Positions 53,418 to 62,959 are shown, numbered from the stretch's first letter. The stretch: DNA of 64,000 nt from JBGLNJ01 sp041300525 (GCA_041300525.1 JBGLNJ010000001.1:4712001-4776000); one strand, 5' to 3'. Program-made: numbers and translations. The notes: generated from the sequence alone by a model not told the origin.

Positions 53418-55510
53418 TCAAGCTCTCTGGTGGATTCGGTAACTCAACCACAGCGCCACCACACACCCCACCAGCGTCACCAAGCTGGTGCCAGCGCCGA
53501 TGCGAAATGAAATCGGAGCGTAGGCAAACTCGACGCGATGCTGCCCCGCTGGAATCGGGACCGCGCGAAAGAGCACGTCCGCCCGCGCGATCTCGACCGG
53601 CACGCCGTCTACCGTCGCACGCCAACCGGGATACCAGGCATCCGTCAATACCAGCCAACCCTCACCCGCTCCGTCCGTTTCGACCACAACTCGCTCCGGC
53701 TCATAGTTTATGATGTCGGCCTTGTAGGGCACGCTCCGCGTGGCAACTTGCGCGCGCGCCCCTCCCGGTGTTCCATTCAACACCACCATCCGCGCCGGAT
53801 CGAAAGCCGGGTCATTCATCGCCGCCAGCGCCGCCGTGTCGTCCGCGACACCCATCGCCTGCGGGATGACAAAGGCGCGCGGCAACGCATCGAGGTTCTC
53901 GTAAATCTTGACGTCACCGGAATGGACGAGCCGGAAGCGGCCTCGCCCAGAGATGACGAGCGACTGGAAGCCGCGCGTCCGCTCATCCACCAGCGATGCG
54001 CCGCGCACGACGATTTGCCCCTGCGCCAACAACGGGCGCACGACGACCGACGTGACCACGTGTGGGCTATAAAAATGCAGCCGCGTCACATAGTCATTGA
54101 CCTCCGGGTGGTCGCGCACGAAATGTCCGCCCACGCGCGCCTGCCGATGAGCCACCGCGCCGGTATAGACTCCCTCGGCGATGTCCACGCCCGCGCGCAA
54201 CGTAAACGTCCGGGTGAGGCCATCCGCAAAGCCAAGCGACACCTCGGCCACGGGCGCATCGTCCGGCAAACTTGCGTCTTGCAGAAAAGACACGAGGCCA
54301 AGCGCCGTAGCCTCAAAGCGCGGCACGTGCGCCACGCGCGCCTCGCGCCTCGCATCCCCCTGCCCCAGCGCCGTCGTGAACTGCAAATCGTAAAACACAT
54401 CGTCGAGCCAGGCGTCGAGCGTCTTGTCGGTGATGACATAGCGGACATTCATCAGCGAAAGCCATTTGGCATCCGGCACGTCGCGCAGATTTTCGCGCAA
54501 GCGGCCATCGGGCGCAAGCTTGTCCGGCGGGACAAAGAGCGACTGGAACGTCACCGTGTTGCGCAATGGCAGCACGCCGCCGTCATAGCCGTCGGCGGCC
54601 GACAAGCGATAATAGAGTGACAGGTTCGGCCCGATGATTTCCTTTTGCTTCGTCGCAACCAGCAGATCGTAAAACGCATCCGGGGGAAGTTGATCGGCAA
54701 AGATGCTCGCCAGTTCCGCCGAGTCGCCGGGGTCAAACAAGATGGGCGAAAGTGAAAGGAAGCGTGAAGACCAATCAGCCGCCAGCAGGTGCGCGACGGA
54801 CGGGCGGAGGTCGGTCAAAGCGTCGGGCGCGGTGGGATGGTTATAGCCGAGAGGACGGCTGGCAAAGAATAACTCGATAACAACCAACGCCGCCAACCCA
54901 AATTTCAAACGAGAGCGGAGCCAATCGAATCCGATGCCGGCCAGCATCGCCGCGCTAAAGGCGTACAAGACCAGCCACCGCGCCGGGACGCGAAACAAGT
55001 TAAAGCCCGGCGCAAACTTGACGAACAGCGAATACACCGGATTGTATAGGCCCAGCGCGAAGAATAACCCAAGCACCATCAGAACGCTCAATGCGCGTTT
55101 GCTGATTTGCCGATACAAGATTTCAGATTTGAGATTGGAGATTTGAGATTTGTTCCAGCACGTCCACAGTCCCACTGCCATCAGCCCTAATCCAACGACG
55201 CCGATGTAGGCCACGTACTCGCTGAAAATCGTCTGGCGAAAGTTGGGCAACAGCGCCTGGAGCAGCATCCCCGGCTTGAGCGAAAACGACACCGCCTCGC
55301 GCCAGGTCAATCCGCCCGCGCGCATAGACTGACTCGCCAGCTCCAGCGTCGGGGCCAGTTGCACTGCCGTAAGCAACGCTCCCAACATCGCCGCGCCGAT
55401 CCACACGCCAAGCCGTCGAGCCACGTCGCGCACATTCCAGCGTCGAGCCACGGCATCTTGCGCGACCGGCCACAGCGCATAAACGCCCAGTCCCACCAGC
55501 GAGATGAACA
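53418..55510 (-). CDS. YfhO-family membrane protein, N-terminus cut
   Basis: ~700 residues. Several membrane helices (LVGLGVYALWPVAQ, LGVWIGAAMLGALLTAVQLAPTLELA, YVAYIGVVGLGLMAVGLW, ALSVLMVLGLFFALGLYNPVYSLFVKFAPGFNLFRVPARWLVLYAFSAAML) then a ~420-residue extracytoplasmic part with LMNVRYVITDK and a final helix. YfhO proteins are GT-C fold, needed for glycosylation of wall polymers. The N-terminal catalytic third is missing at ~55510. A short peptide KSQISNLKSEIL derived from a dispersed repeat is inserted at 55119-55153. Confidence 0.82.
55119..55153. repeat. AGATTTGAG-type micro-repeat inside the YfhO gene
   Basis: Three to four imperfect copies of ~9-10 bases (GATTTCAGATTT, GAGATTGGAG, ATTTGAGATTT). 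A similar stretch (TTGAGATTCTGGATT) lies at ~62980 before the O-antigen-ligase-like gene. It adds ~11 residues (QISNLKSEI) to a cytoplasmic loop. Confidence 0.55.
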
Positions 55511-55558
55511 CCGACTGGCATGATACCCTCTGGCAGAAAGCGAGTGTATGCAACTAAT

Positions 55559-55587
55559 ATTATAGTATATTTTTGACTAAAAGTCAA
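55559..55587 (-). promoter_or_regulatory. Orphan promoter sharing a motif with the XRE-cupin promoter
   Basis: Minus strand TTGACT (55587-55582), 17-base spacer, TATAAT (55564-55559). TTGACT-AAA-AGTCAA (55573-55587) is a perfect palindrome over the -35 box. It points at a short start-like ATG at ~55530 that is lost in the join with the YfhO fragment. Confidence 0.65.
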
Positions 55588-55599
55588 TACCTGTATCAA

Positions 55600-55790
55600 A
55601 ATACTAGTTTATATCATGTAAAATACTGGTTATAATTGAAATGAACGCGCCGCGCAGGTCGGGCTGGGGATGAGCGCACTTGAATCGGGGCTAGAGTGCG
55701 GAGGCGATCCGGATCTTTAAAGATCGAGAGGGGAAGACTGGTGGGGCCTCCCCTCTCGCCATTGCCGCGCACTCGGCAGTGCGCCACGCA
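55600..55790. other. Intergenic region with direct repeat and hairpins
   Basis: AAATACTAGTT and AAATACTGGTT recur ~23 bases apart (near 55608 and 55622). A 14-base palindrome GATCTTTAAAGATC lies at 55712-55725, and GAGAGGGGA (55726-55734) pairs with TCCCCTCTC (55749-55757); as RNA from the minus strand this could end the XRE-cupin transcript. No gene supported. Confidence 0.45.
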
Positions 55791-55793
55791 TGG

Positions 55794-56480
55794 TCAACCC
55801 GGCACCTCACAGTGGCGTGCGGTCGGTCGGTCGCGCTCGTCCGTGGGATACAGCACGATCAGCGCCTGCGATGGGCCGGCGTCGGCGTTGTGCCAGCGAT
55901 GCGGCAGGTGCGATTCAAACAGCAGACTGTCGCCTGGCTCGAGCAAGAACGTGCGCTCTTCGATGGTGTAGATAATGCGCCCGGCGAGGCAGTACACGAA
56001 CTCGTGGCCGGTATGAACGATGGGGGTGGCCCCGCTGCCGGCGTTCGGTTCAAGCGTCACAAGGAGCGGTTCGACGGCCCGGCTGCTCGATCCCGCGCCC
56101 AGGTCCTGCAGCGTGCCGTGCGCGAACGTCGCGCCGGGGCGCTGGCCGGCTTTGCTGTACGAAATGCTGTTGGGGCGCGCGGTCGTCTCGAAAAAGGCCG
56201 TGATGGGCACCTTGAGCGCGGACGCGATTTGTTGCAGGGTGCTGACGCTGGGCGAGGTCTTGTTGTTTTCGATCAGGCTGAGCGTGTTGATGGCCAGGCC
56301 GCTCTGTTCGGCCAGGGCGCGAATGGACAAATCGTGTTCGGCGCGCAGTTCGCGGAGTCGTTGGCCCACATTGACCCCGGAAGCGATGGCCTGTGGGGCC
56401 TCGGTCCCTTTGGCGCGCGGGCGACGGGCTGACTCGGTGCGCGGTTTGCCGGCGCGGCGCGCCGGCGCGGTCTTGGACAT
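55794..56480 (-). CDS. XRE-family regulator with C-terminal cupin domain
   Basis: ~228 aa. Basic N-terminal tail (PARRAGKPRTESARRPRAK), HTH_XRE (GVNVGQRLRELRAEHDLSIRALAEQSGLAINTLSLIENNKTSPSVSTLQQIASALKVPI), then a cupin (VTLEPNAGSGATPIVHTGHEFVYCLAGRIIYTIEERTFLLEPGDSLLFESHLPHRWHNADAG). The His/Glu pattern allows a metal or small ligand. Such proteins often regulate polyamine, choline or sugar catabolism. ATG 56480 with GGGGCGGA. Its promoter (56518-56545) shares a sequence block with the promoter at 55559, suggesting autoregulation. Confidence 0.87.
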   Translation of the reverse strand: MSKTAPARRAGKPRTESARRPRAKGTEAPQAIASGVNVGQRLRELRAEHDLSIRALAEQSGLAINTLSLIENNKTSPSVSTLQQIASALKVPITAFFETTARPNSISYSKAGQRPGATFAHGTLQDLGAGSSSRAVEPLLVTLEPNAGSGATPIVHTGHEFVYCLAGRIIYTIEERTFLLEPGDSLLFESHLPHRWHNADAGPSQALIVLYPTDERDRPTARHCEVPG

Positions 56481-56517
56481 TTCCGCCCCTGGAAGCAAAA
56501 TGATGGTTACACGCAAT

Positions 56518-56545
56518 ATTATAGTACATTCGAGCCGTAAGTCAA
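56518..56545 (-). promoter_or_regulatory. XRE-cupin promoter
   Basis: Minus strand TTGACT (56545-56540), 16-base spacer, TATAAT (56523-56518), ~38 bases before the start. The block ATATTATAGTAYATT plus AGTCAAT matches 55557-55588. Confidence 0.7.
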
Positions 56546-56693
56546 TGCGGACAACCAAGAATCGGGTTGATGTGCATCATATGATGGTGACAAGATTTGC
56601 CGAAGATATATTGGCCGAACACACCGGCCAGTTTCAGCGGGGTCTGGCAGTCCGGGTCTTGTGCGCGCGGATTCTGTATGCCGGCAAATAAAA

Positions 56694-56722
56694 ATCGAGC
56701 GGCGGGGTCCCCGCCGCTCGAT
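56694..56722 (-). terminator. Rho-independent terminator of the DUF2202 gene
   Basis: 14-base perfect stem (ATCGAGCGGCGGGG paired across one base), followed on the minus strand by TTTTTATTT. It lies 12 bases after the stop at 56735. Confidence 0.9.
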
Positions 56723-56734
56723 GGCCTGTCGTGG

Positions 56735-57457
56735 TTACGGCCTGCCGCCTGAACGACCGCGCTCGATTGTGCTGCCAACAATTGCCTGGTAAGCTTCCTG
56801 GCTGAGGTACTGCGGTTGATACGTCGCACCGGTTTGCGTCTTGAGCGTTGCCACGAACGACCGCAGGTGATTGCGCGAGCCTTTGGTCAGGTTGTCATAG
56901 ACCAGCCGGATGTCGGCCTGGCCGGTCTGGGCGATGCGCTCTTGCAGGTCGAGGATGTCAATCTCTTCAATCGCCGCGCCCACACGCAACGCATCGGCCA
57001 ACGACTGGCGGCCTTGCTCGACCAACTGGTTGTACAAGTCCTGGAGCTTGAGGTCGGCAAAGACGCCGGCCGCTTTGCCCGCCGCCGGATCGGCCACGCC
57101 GTACCGAGCGAGCAGTGTCTTGATTGCATCGGTGTGGGTTTGCTCGCTGTTGCTGATGTTCTTGAAGATCGGCGTCCCCCATTTTTCATAGAGCGCCAGG
57201 TACACATCGTGCGCCAGCTTTTCTTCTTCGCGCATGTAGCGCAATGCGGCCGCCTCGGCCGCGGTCAGTTGGCTCGCGGCCGCTGGGTTGAGAGCCGTCT
57301 CGTTCGTGCCTTGGTTGTCCACCTGGACGAGGGCCGGTGCCGGATTGAGTTGAGCCGCCTGGACGGGCGCGGGCGTTGCCGCGCATGAGGTGAGCGCCAC
57401 CGCGCCAATCAGCGCTACAGCGGCCAGCATATGTTTGAGTGATACGTGCTTGTTCAT
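56735..57457 (-). CDS. DUF2202 ferritin-like lipoprotein
   Basis: 240 aa. Lipoprotein signal MLAAVALIGAVALTSC with the lipobox Cys at about residue 25, a Pro/Ala/Gln linker, then the DUF2202 four-helix bundle: ALRYMREEEKLAHDVYLALYEKWGTPIFKNISNSEQTHTDAIKTLLARYGV and EIDILDLQERIAQTGQADIRLVYDNLTKGSRNHLRSFV. Glu and His positions (EEEKLAHD, EQTHTD, SRNHLRSF) could form a di-metal site. Outer-surface anchored; function unknown, maybe metal storage or oxidative defence. Terminator directly downstream. Confidence 0.85.
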   Translation of the reverse strand: MNKHVSLKHMLAAVALIGAVALTSCAATPAPVQAAQLNPAPALVQVDNQGTNETALNPAAASQLTAAEAAALRYMREEEKLAHDVYLALYEKWGTPIFKNISNSEQTHTDAIKTLLARYGVADPAAGKAAGVFADLKLQDLYNQLVEQGRQSLADALRVGAAIEEIDILDLQERIAQTGQADIRLVYDNLTKGSRNHLRSFVATLKTQTGATYQPQYLSQEAYQAIVGSTIERGRSGGRP

Positions 57458-57520
57458 CGGATTCCTCCTGTAAGGTTGGGCATTTGCCCGTTTTTGTTAT
57501 CAGAATCGAGTATACCCAAT

Positions 57521-57564
57521 CGGCATGGAGAACCTGTGAAGGCGGCATGGGGAAAATGTGAAGG
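57521..57564. promoter_or_regulatory. Two 22-base tandem repeats between divergent genes
   Basis: 57521-57542 and 57543-57564 are adjacent and share 19 of 22 bases, both ending TGTGAAGG and starting CGGCATGG. The 22-base period places both on one face of the helix, as for a two-component response regulator or other tandem-binding factor. They lie 64 bases upstream of the DUF2202 start and 64 bases before the sulfatase start. Confidence 0.65.
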
Positions 57565-57627
57565 TTTTTGATTGCGGCTTTTCTCGATTGTGTCATAATC
57601 CGCTCCATCCAATTCGGAGGCAAGCAT

Positions 57628-58430
57628 ATGAACCAGCCCAACATCCTCATCTTTATGACGGATCATCAACGCGCGGATACGGTCCTGCCGGAACACCCCG
57701 CCGTGACGCCGCACCTGGATCAATTCACGCGCGACGGTGTGACGTTCACCAACGCATTTTGCCCGTCGCCGCACTGTTGTCCTTCGCGCGCCACATTTTT
57801 CACCGGCCTGTACCCTTCCGGGCACGGCGTGTGGAACAATATTTGCAACCAGCAGGCGTTGAGCCGCGGGCTAAAACCGGGCGTGCGCTTGTGGAGCGAG
57901 GATTTGGCCGAGGCCGGCTACCGGATGCACTATTCGGGCAAGTGGCACGTGAGCGTGGAGGAATCGCCGCGTGACCGGGGCTGGACCGAGCATTTTGTCA
58001 GCGCGGCGGCGGGCACGGTGCACGGACGAACGTGGGAGCAGTATCGCCAGTTGGCCGCGCAGCCCGAGTCCGCTCTCCGCGGTGAAGGCGAGGTGCTGCG
58101 CCCCGGCTATGGCACGTACACGTTATACGGCGCGGGCGGCGATCACGCGCTCCGCCATGACGAAACCGCCGTCGCACAGGCGCTGGACGTGTTGCGCAAT
58201 GTGACGGCGCAATCGGCGCCGTGGTGTTTGTACGTGGGCGCGATTGGCCCGCACGATCCTTACCTCGTGCCGCAAAAATATCTCGACCTGTACGACCTGG
58301 ACGACGTTCCCTTGCCCGCCAGCTATGCGGACACGTTGGCGGATAAACCCGGCCTCTATCGCCGGATGCGCGAGAGCCTCTTTGGGCAACTGATGGAGCG
58401 CGAAGTGCGTCAGGCTATTCGTCAGCGTCC
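57628..58430 (+). pseudogene. Sulfatase (arylsulfatase/phosphonate hydrolase type), C-terminus cut
   Basis: ATG 57628 with GGAGG. QPNILIFMTDHQRADTV carries metal Asp ligands, and CPSPHCCPSRATFFTGLYPSGHGVW contains the C-x-P-S-R site converted to formylglycine. YSGKWHVS and IGPHDPYLVPQKY follow. At ~58430 the sequence joins an unrelated protein, so the second half is missing. A FGly-generating enzyme is needed but not seen here. Confidence 0.87.
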
Positions 58431-58454
58431 GCTGCTGCGCCCGGCAGCATCGAT

Positions 58455-60728
58455 GTGCCTCGGGATCACGTGATGGGCTTGCGCTTTTTCAACTTCTCAG
58501 AAAAGGAACTAGAAGCCTGGATCAGTGAAGTGCAAAATTCAGCCAACGTGGTCTCGTTGGATTCCAAGCGTTGGAGCCGGGGACTGCAAACCGCTCTCCA
58601 TCGCCGCAACGCATTCGTGAGCGTGGTGCTCGTCGGCGCGAACCTGGTGGCGCTCAACACGTGGCTGTTTCCTTTGCAGGGCTTGCGCGCCGACTTGACC
58701 GCGCGAGGAGAATACAGCCTCTCACCCGCCACCCGCAACCTGGTCCGCGACTTGCAAGAGCCGCTGTTGATACGGGGCTATTTTAGTGAAAGGACGCACC
58801 CGCTTCTGACGCCCCTGTCGCCGACGATCCGCGACATGTTGCGCGAGTATCAGATCGCGTCGGGCGGCAAGATCAAGGTCGAGATACTCGATCCCAAAGA
58901 CAACGAAGAACTGGAAACAGAAGCCAACCAGGTGTATGGCATCCGTCCCACGCCTTTTCGCATCAGCGGGCGCTACGAAGCCTCAGTGATCAACTCGTAT
59001 TTTGACATTTTGATTCGCTACGGCGATCAGCACGTCACGCTGGGCTTTCAGGACTTGATCGAAGTCGAACAGCTTGCCGGCGGCCAGGTGAACGTCCGGC
59101 TGCGAAACCTGGAATACGATCTGACGCGCTCGATCAAAAAAGTGGTGTACGGCTTTCAAAGCCTGGACGCGGTTTTTGCGCGCATGGACAAGCCGGTCAA
59201 GCTGACGGCCTTCATCACCGCCAAGACGCTGCCGGACTCGCTCAAGGACGCGCCGCAACGCATCGAAAAAGTGGCGAAAGACATTCAGCAGGGATCGGGC
59301 GGCAAGTTTGTTTATGAGATCGTTGACCCGGATGCTCCAGGCAGTCCCGTCACTCGCCAGGCCTTGTTCAGCACCTATGGTCTGCGGCCGATTGCGGTCT
59401 CGCTCTTTTCGCCCGATTCCTATTATCTCCACATGGCGCTGCAAATCGGAGATAAGGGGGAACTGATTTACCCTTCGGGTGACATGAGCGAAGCCAGCCT
59501 GCGCACCGAGATCGAGTCGGCGCTCAAGCGGGCCGCGCCCGGCTTTCTCAAGACGGTCGGGCTGTGGCAGCCCACCCAAGCGCCAGTCCAAGACCCTTAT
59601 ACGGGCCAGGCGCAGCGCCCCATCTCTAGTTGGCAAATGATCCAAGATCAACTGTCGCAAAACTATACCGTCACACCGGTTGATCTCAAGTCCGGTAACG
59701 TGGCGGGCGATGTGGATGTGTTGCTGGTGATCGCCCCGCAGGCGATGACGGACCCGGAGCGATTTGCGATTGACCAATACCTGATGCGCGGCGGCGCGGT
59801 CGTCGTGGCGGGGGGCAACACGATTCTTTCGCCGCAGCAATTTGGCGGAGGCATCGCGCTTGAAAACGTCAAGGGCGGCCTCAAAGACATGCTCGCCGGC
59901 TACGGCGTGAAAATCGGCGATGGGCTGGTGATGGACTCGCGCAATGAACCCTTCCCGGTGCAGGTTCAGCGCAACGTGGGCGGAATGGGCGTCATCGAAA
60001 TCCAGCAGATCGCCTATCCTTTCTTTGTAGATGTGCGTCAAGACAGCATGTCCAAGGATAGCCCGGTTGTGTCGAGCCTGTCCGCCGTCACACTTCAGTG
60101 GACCTCGCCGGTTGAACTTGATCCCGACAAGAACAAGGGGCGACAAGCCGTGACATTGCTGCAATCGTCCGGCCAGTCGTGGCTGCGAGCCTCGCTGGAC
60201 ACCCAGCCCGACTTGAAAGCCTATCCACAAACCGGTTTCCCGGTTGAAGGCGAACGAAAGGCCCATCCACTCGCAGTGAGCATCCGAGGCTCGTTTGAGA
60301 GCTACTTTAAGGGCAAGCCCTCGCCGCTCCAGGCCAGCCAGGCAGTGACCGTGACGGCAGGCAGTCCGCCAGTATCGTCTGTGGGAACCATTGACGTTTC
60401 GCCCGACACTGCGCGCCTGGTCGTCATCGGCAGTTCCGAGTTCATAGATGACACGGTGCTCGGAATCTCACGCAACATTTCGCAGGATCGTTACCTGCTC
60501 AACCTGCAATTCGTGCAGAACGCCGTGGACTGGTCGGTCGAGGATGCAGACTTGCTCACCATCCGCTCGCGGGGCACTTATGCTCGCTTGCTCAAACCGA
60601 TGGACAAGAACGAAGAGTCTATATGGGAAGGCCTGAACTATGCCGTGGCGCTGAGCGCCTTGATTGCTCTGGGCGTCGTGTGGAACATCCGGCAACGCAG
60701 CGAAAAACCGATGCAGTTGGTTGACTGA
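58455..60728 (+). CDS. GldG-like ABC-transport-associated protein
   Basis: ~740 residues. Membrane anchor near the start (RNAFVSVVLVGANLVALNTWLF), then LRADLTARGEYSLSPATRNLVRDLQEPLLIRGYFSERTHPLLTPLSPTIRDMLREYQIASGGKIKVEILDPKDNEE, the GldG/ABC_transp_aux region, and DVLLVIAPQAMTDPERFAIDQYLMRGGAVVVAGG, ending with a helix and RQRSEKPMQLVD. It works with an ABC-2 permease (GldF) and ATPase (GldA) in some bacteria. The start is uncertain: the first ~40 residues follow the join at 58430 and may come from a GldF-type tail. The DUF4340 gene follows 10 bases later. Confidence 0.8.
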   Translation: MPRDHVMGLRFFNFSEKELEAWISEVQNSANVVSLDSKRWSRGLQTALHRRNAFVSVVLVGANLVALNTWLFPLQGLRADLTARGEYSLSPATRNLVRDLQEPLLIRGYFSERTHPLLTPLSPTIRDMLREYQIASGGKIKVEILDPKDNEELETEANQVYGIRPTPFRISGRYEASVINSYFDILIRYGDQHVTLGFQDLIEVEQLAGGQVNVRLRNLEYDLTRSIKKVVYGFQSLDAVFARMDKPVKLTAFITAKTLPDSLKDAPQRIEKVAKDIQQGSGGKFVYEIVDPDAPGSPVTRQALFSTYGLRPIAVSLFSPDSYYLHMALQIGDKGELIYPSGDMSEASLRTEIESALKRAAPGFLKTVGLWQPTQAPVQDPYTGQAQRPISSWQMIQDQLSQNYTVTPVDLKSGNVAGDVDVLLVIAPQAMTDPERFAIDQYLMRGGAVVVAGGNTILSPQQFGGGIALENVKGGLKDMLAGYGVKIGDGLVMDSRNEPFPVQVQRNVGGMGVIEIQQIAYPFFVDVRQDSMSKDSPVVSSLSAVTLQWTSPVELDPDKNKGRQAVTLLQSSGQSWLRASLDTQPDLKAYPQTGFPVEGERKAHPLAVSIRGSFESYFKGKPSPLQASQAVTVTAGSPPVSSVGTIDVSPDTARLVVIGSSEFIDDTVLGISRNISQDRYLLNLQFVQNAVDWSVEDADLLTIRSRGTYARLLKPMDKNEESIWEGLNYAVALSALIALGVVWNIRQRSEKPMQLVD

Positions 60729-60738
60729 GGGGAAAACA

Positions 60739-61330
60739 ATGAGCCGACAAAATCAAATCCTATCCATTCTCCTGGCGCTCCAAATCGTGGCGGCGGCGGT
60801 TGTCTTTTGGCCCAGACCGGCGGCGACCGCAGCGGGAGGCAGCCTTTTTGCCGGAGTGACCGCCGACAAAATCGCCAAGCTCACCGTCAGCGATGCGAGC
60901 GGTCAAGTCCAACTGGTGAAAGGTCCGAACGGTTGGATATTGCCGCAGGCAGACGACTATCCGTGCCTGGCTAACAAGGTTCAGCCTTTGCTCGACAAGA
61001 TCGTTGCGCTCAAGACCGATCGCCTGGTGACGCAAACCAGCGCCAGCCACAAGCAGTTGAAAGTGGCCTACCAGAATTTCGAGCGATCCATCGAGTTCGA
61101 ACTGGCCGACGGCACACGCCACAGGCTTTACCTGGGCACGTCGGCCGGGTATCAGACCACTCATGTGCGTGTCCAGGGCAAGAATCAAGTCTACCTGGCT
61201 GCGGGGCTGTCGGCAGCAGATGCGTCCGCCCAGGCTTCCGGCTGGGTGGAGACGGCCTACTTTTCCGCGCCGCAAGATCAGGTGACGGCGCTCACGGTGG
61301 AAAACAAGAATGGCCGCTTTGAATTGGAAA
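60739..61330 (+). CDS. DUF4340 protein, C-terminus cut
   Basis: ~195 residues. Signal-anchor MSRQNQILSILLALQIVAAAVVFW, then DKIAKLTVSDASGQVQLVKGPNGWILPQADDYPCLANKVQPLLDKIVALKTDRLVTQTSASHKQLKV and FELADGTRHRLYLGTS, as in DUF4340 partners of GldG. After ENKNGRFELEKN it is joined near 61335 to a GT2 fragment; the second DUF4340 repeat is missing. Confidence 0.78.
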
Positions 61331-61339
61331 AGAACGCCC

Positions 61340-61792
61340 ATCCAGAACAGCCAGGCCGATTGCGTCCTCGGCTCGCGCATGTTGCAGGAAGGAGGCGCCA
61401 GCGCCGGGGGCATGCCCATCTACAAGCAAATCGGCAATCGCCTCCTGACCTGGATCGAGAATCTCATCCTGGGGCAGCATCTATCCGAATATCACACCGG
61501 CTATCGGGCCTACAGCCGCCACCTGCTCACGTCTATCCCCTTCACCGAGAATTCGAATAACTTTGTATTCGACACCGAGATCATTATCCAGTTGCTCGTC
61601 GCCGGTTTCCGCATCATCGAAATCCCGATTCCCACCCGCTACTTTGCGCACGCCTCGTCGGTGGATTTCTTGCGCAGCATCCAGTATGGTCTGGCGATTC
61701 TCAAGCGACTGGCCTTTTACCGCATCTGGAAGGCCGGGGGACGGCAACATTTTGCCATCACCCAATCCAGCGCCAACACGGCAGCGAGATGA
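61340..61792 (+). pseudogene. GT2 glycosyltransferase, C-terminal part
   Basis: ~150 residues: DCVLGSRMLQEGGASAGGMPIYKQIGNRLLTWIENLILGQHLSEYHTGYRAYSRHLLTSIPFTENSNNFVFDTEIIIQLLVAGFRIIEIPIPTRYFAHASSVDFLRSIQYGLAILKRLAFYRI. This is the end of a DPM1-type polyprenyl-phosphate glycosyltransferase; GSRM and YHTGYRAY are typical. The catalytic start is missing. The stop overlaps the next gene by four bases. It is not the missing end of the GT2 at 43411, as both contain the GSR region. Confidence 0.78.
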
Positions 61793-62934
61793 CCGGCATG
61801 AGTTCTTCCCTGCGCATCTTGCACATCTACAAAGACTATTTTCCCGTCCTGGGTGGAATCGAGAACCACGTCAAAGTGCTGGCCGAGGCGCAAGCCGCGC
61901 GCGGGCACGACGTGACGGTTCTCGTCGCCAACCCGGAGCGGCGCACGGTGATCGAGACTGCCAACGGCGTGCGCGTGGTCAAGGCCGGGCGCTGGGCCAC
62001 TATCGCTTCCACACCGATCAGCCCGGCGACGTTTCGCTGGGTGGCCCGCATCGAAGCGGACATTGCCCATCTGCACTTTCCATACCCGCCCGGCGAGGTG
62101 GCGCACTTGTGGCTGGGGCGCGCCAAGCGATTCGTCGTCAACTATCACAGCGACATTGTCCGCCAGCGATTGCTGGGCGCTTTGTATCGCCCTTTCCTTT
62201 GGCGTGTGCTGCAACGCGCCGACCGGCTCATCGCCGGCAGCCCGGCATACGTCCAAAGCTCCCCGTACCTCAGCCGCTTTCGCGAAAAATGCACGGTCAT
62301 TCCTTACGGCACCGACCTCGAACGATTCGATCAGGTGGCCCCGGCACGGATCGCAGACGTGCGTCGCCGACTGATTCCCCAGGCCAGCCCAAGCCTTATC
62401 CTGCTCTTCGTCGGTCGCCTCCGTTACTACAAAGGGATCAACGATCTCCTGCACGCCCTCTCGGAAATCCCGGCTGCACATTTGCTTATCGTGGGTGACG
62501 GCCCCATGCGCGAACCGTGGGAGCAACTGACTCGCGAGCTGAATCTTTCCACGCGCGTGACCTTCGCGGGCGAGGTTGACGATGCCGACTTGCCCGCCTG
62601 TTATCGGCTGGCCGATGTGTTCGTGTTGCCATCCAATTTGCGGGCCGAGGCATTTGGCAAGGTACTGGTCGAAGCCATGGCCTCCGGCTTGCCAGTGGTC
62701 AGCACCGAGCTTGGCTCCGGCACATCGTGGGTGAATCTGCACGGCGCAACGGGCCTGATTGTTCCCCCCCTCAATCCACAGGCGCTCGCCCAGGCCGTCA
62801 ACTCGCTTCTGTCCAACCCGGCCAAACGCGCTGACATGGGCCGCGCCGCGCACCAGCGCGCCCACGCCGAGTTCAGCCAAACGGCCATGATCGAGCGCGT
62901 GGAACAGGTCTATCGCACCGTTCTGAATGCTTGA
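61789..62934 (+). CDS. GT4 glycosyltransferase
   Basis: 381 aa, complete. N-terminal ILHIYKDYFPVLGGIENHVKVLAEAQAARGHDVTVL, middle NYHSDIVRQRLLGALYRPFLW and AGSPAYVQSSPYLSRFREKCTVIPYGTDLERF, C-terminal LLFVGRLRYYKGINDLLHALSEI (donor-binding) and LPSNLRAEAFGKVLVEAMASGLPVVSTELGSGTSW with the E-x7-E motif. Cytoplasmic retaining transferase for surface polysaccharide. Overlaps the GT2 fragment by four bases. Confidence 0.92.
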   Translation: MTGMSSSLRILHIYKDYFPVLGGIENHVKVLAEAQAARGHDVTVLVANPERRTVIETANGVRVVKAGRWATIASTPISPATFRWVARIEADIAHLHFPYPPGEVAHLWLGRAKRFVVNYHSDIVRQRLLGALYRPFLWRVLQRADRLIAGSPAYVQSSPYLSRFREKCTVIPYGTDLERFDQVAPARIADVRRRLIPQASPSLILLFVGRLRYYKGINDLLHALSEIPAAHLLIVGDGPMREPWEQLTRELNLSTRVTFAGEVDDADLPACYRLADVFVLPSNLRAEAFGKVLVEAMASGLPVVSTELGSGTSWVNLHGATGLIVPPLNPQALAQAVNSLLSNPAKRADMGRAAHQRAHAEFSQTAMIERVEQVYRTVLNA

Positions 62935-62959
62935 TTGTTTGTCCAGCCTGAGGTACAAT
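62931..62959 (+). promoter_or_regulatory. Promoter before the O-antigen-ligase-like gene
   Basis: TTGATT (62931-62936), 17-base spacer, TACAAT (62954-62959), ~80 bases before the ATG. The -35 overlaps the GT4 stop codon. Confidence 0.55.

Noticed and set aside
53538..54620. 360-residue open frame on the plus strand
   Set aside because: Antisense to the YfhO gene, Arg/His-rich shadow composition.
55650..55760. Small RNA or riboswitch
   Set aside because: Some hairpins exist, but no T-run on the plus strand, no known motif, and the hairpin is better read as the end of the minus-strand XRE transcript.
58983..60266. 427-residue open frame on the minus strand
   Set aside because: Antisense to the GldG-like gene; no domain-like sequence.
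61340..61792. Missing second half of the GT2 gene at 43411
   Set aside because: Both fragments include the GSR region, so they overlap in the family alignment and are different genes.
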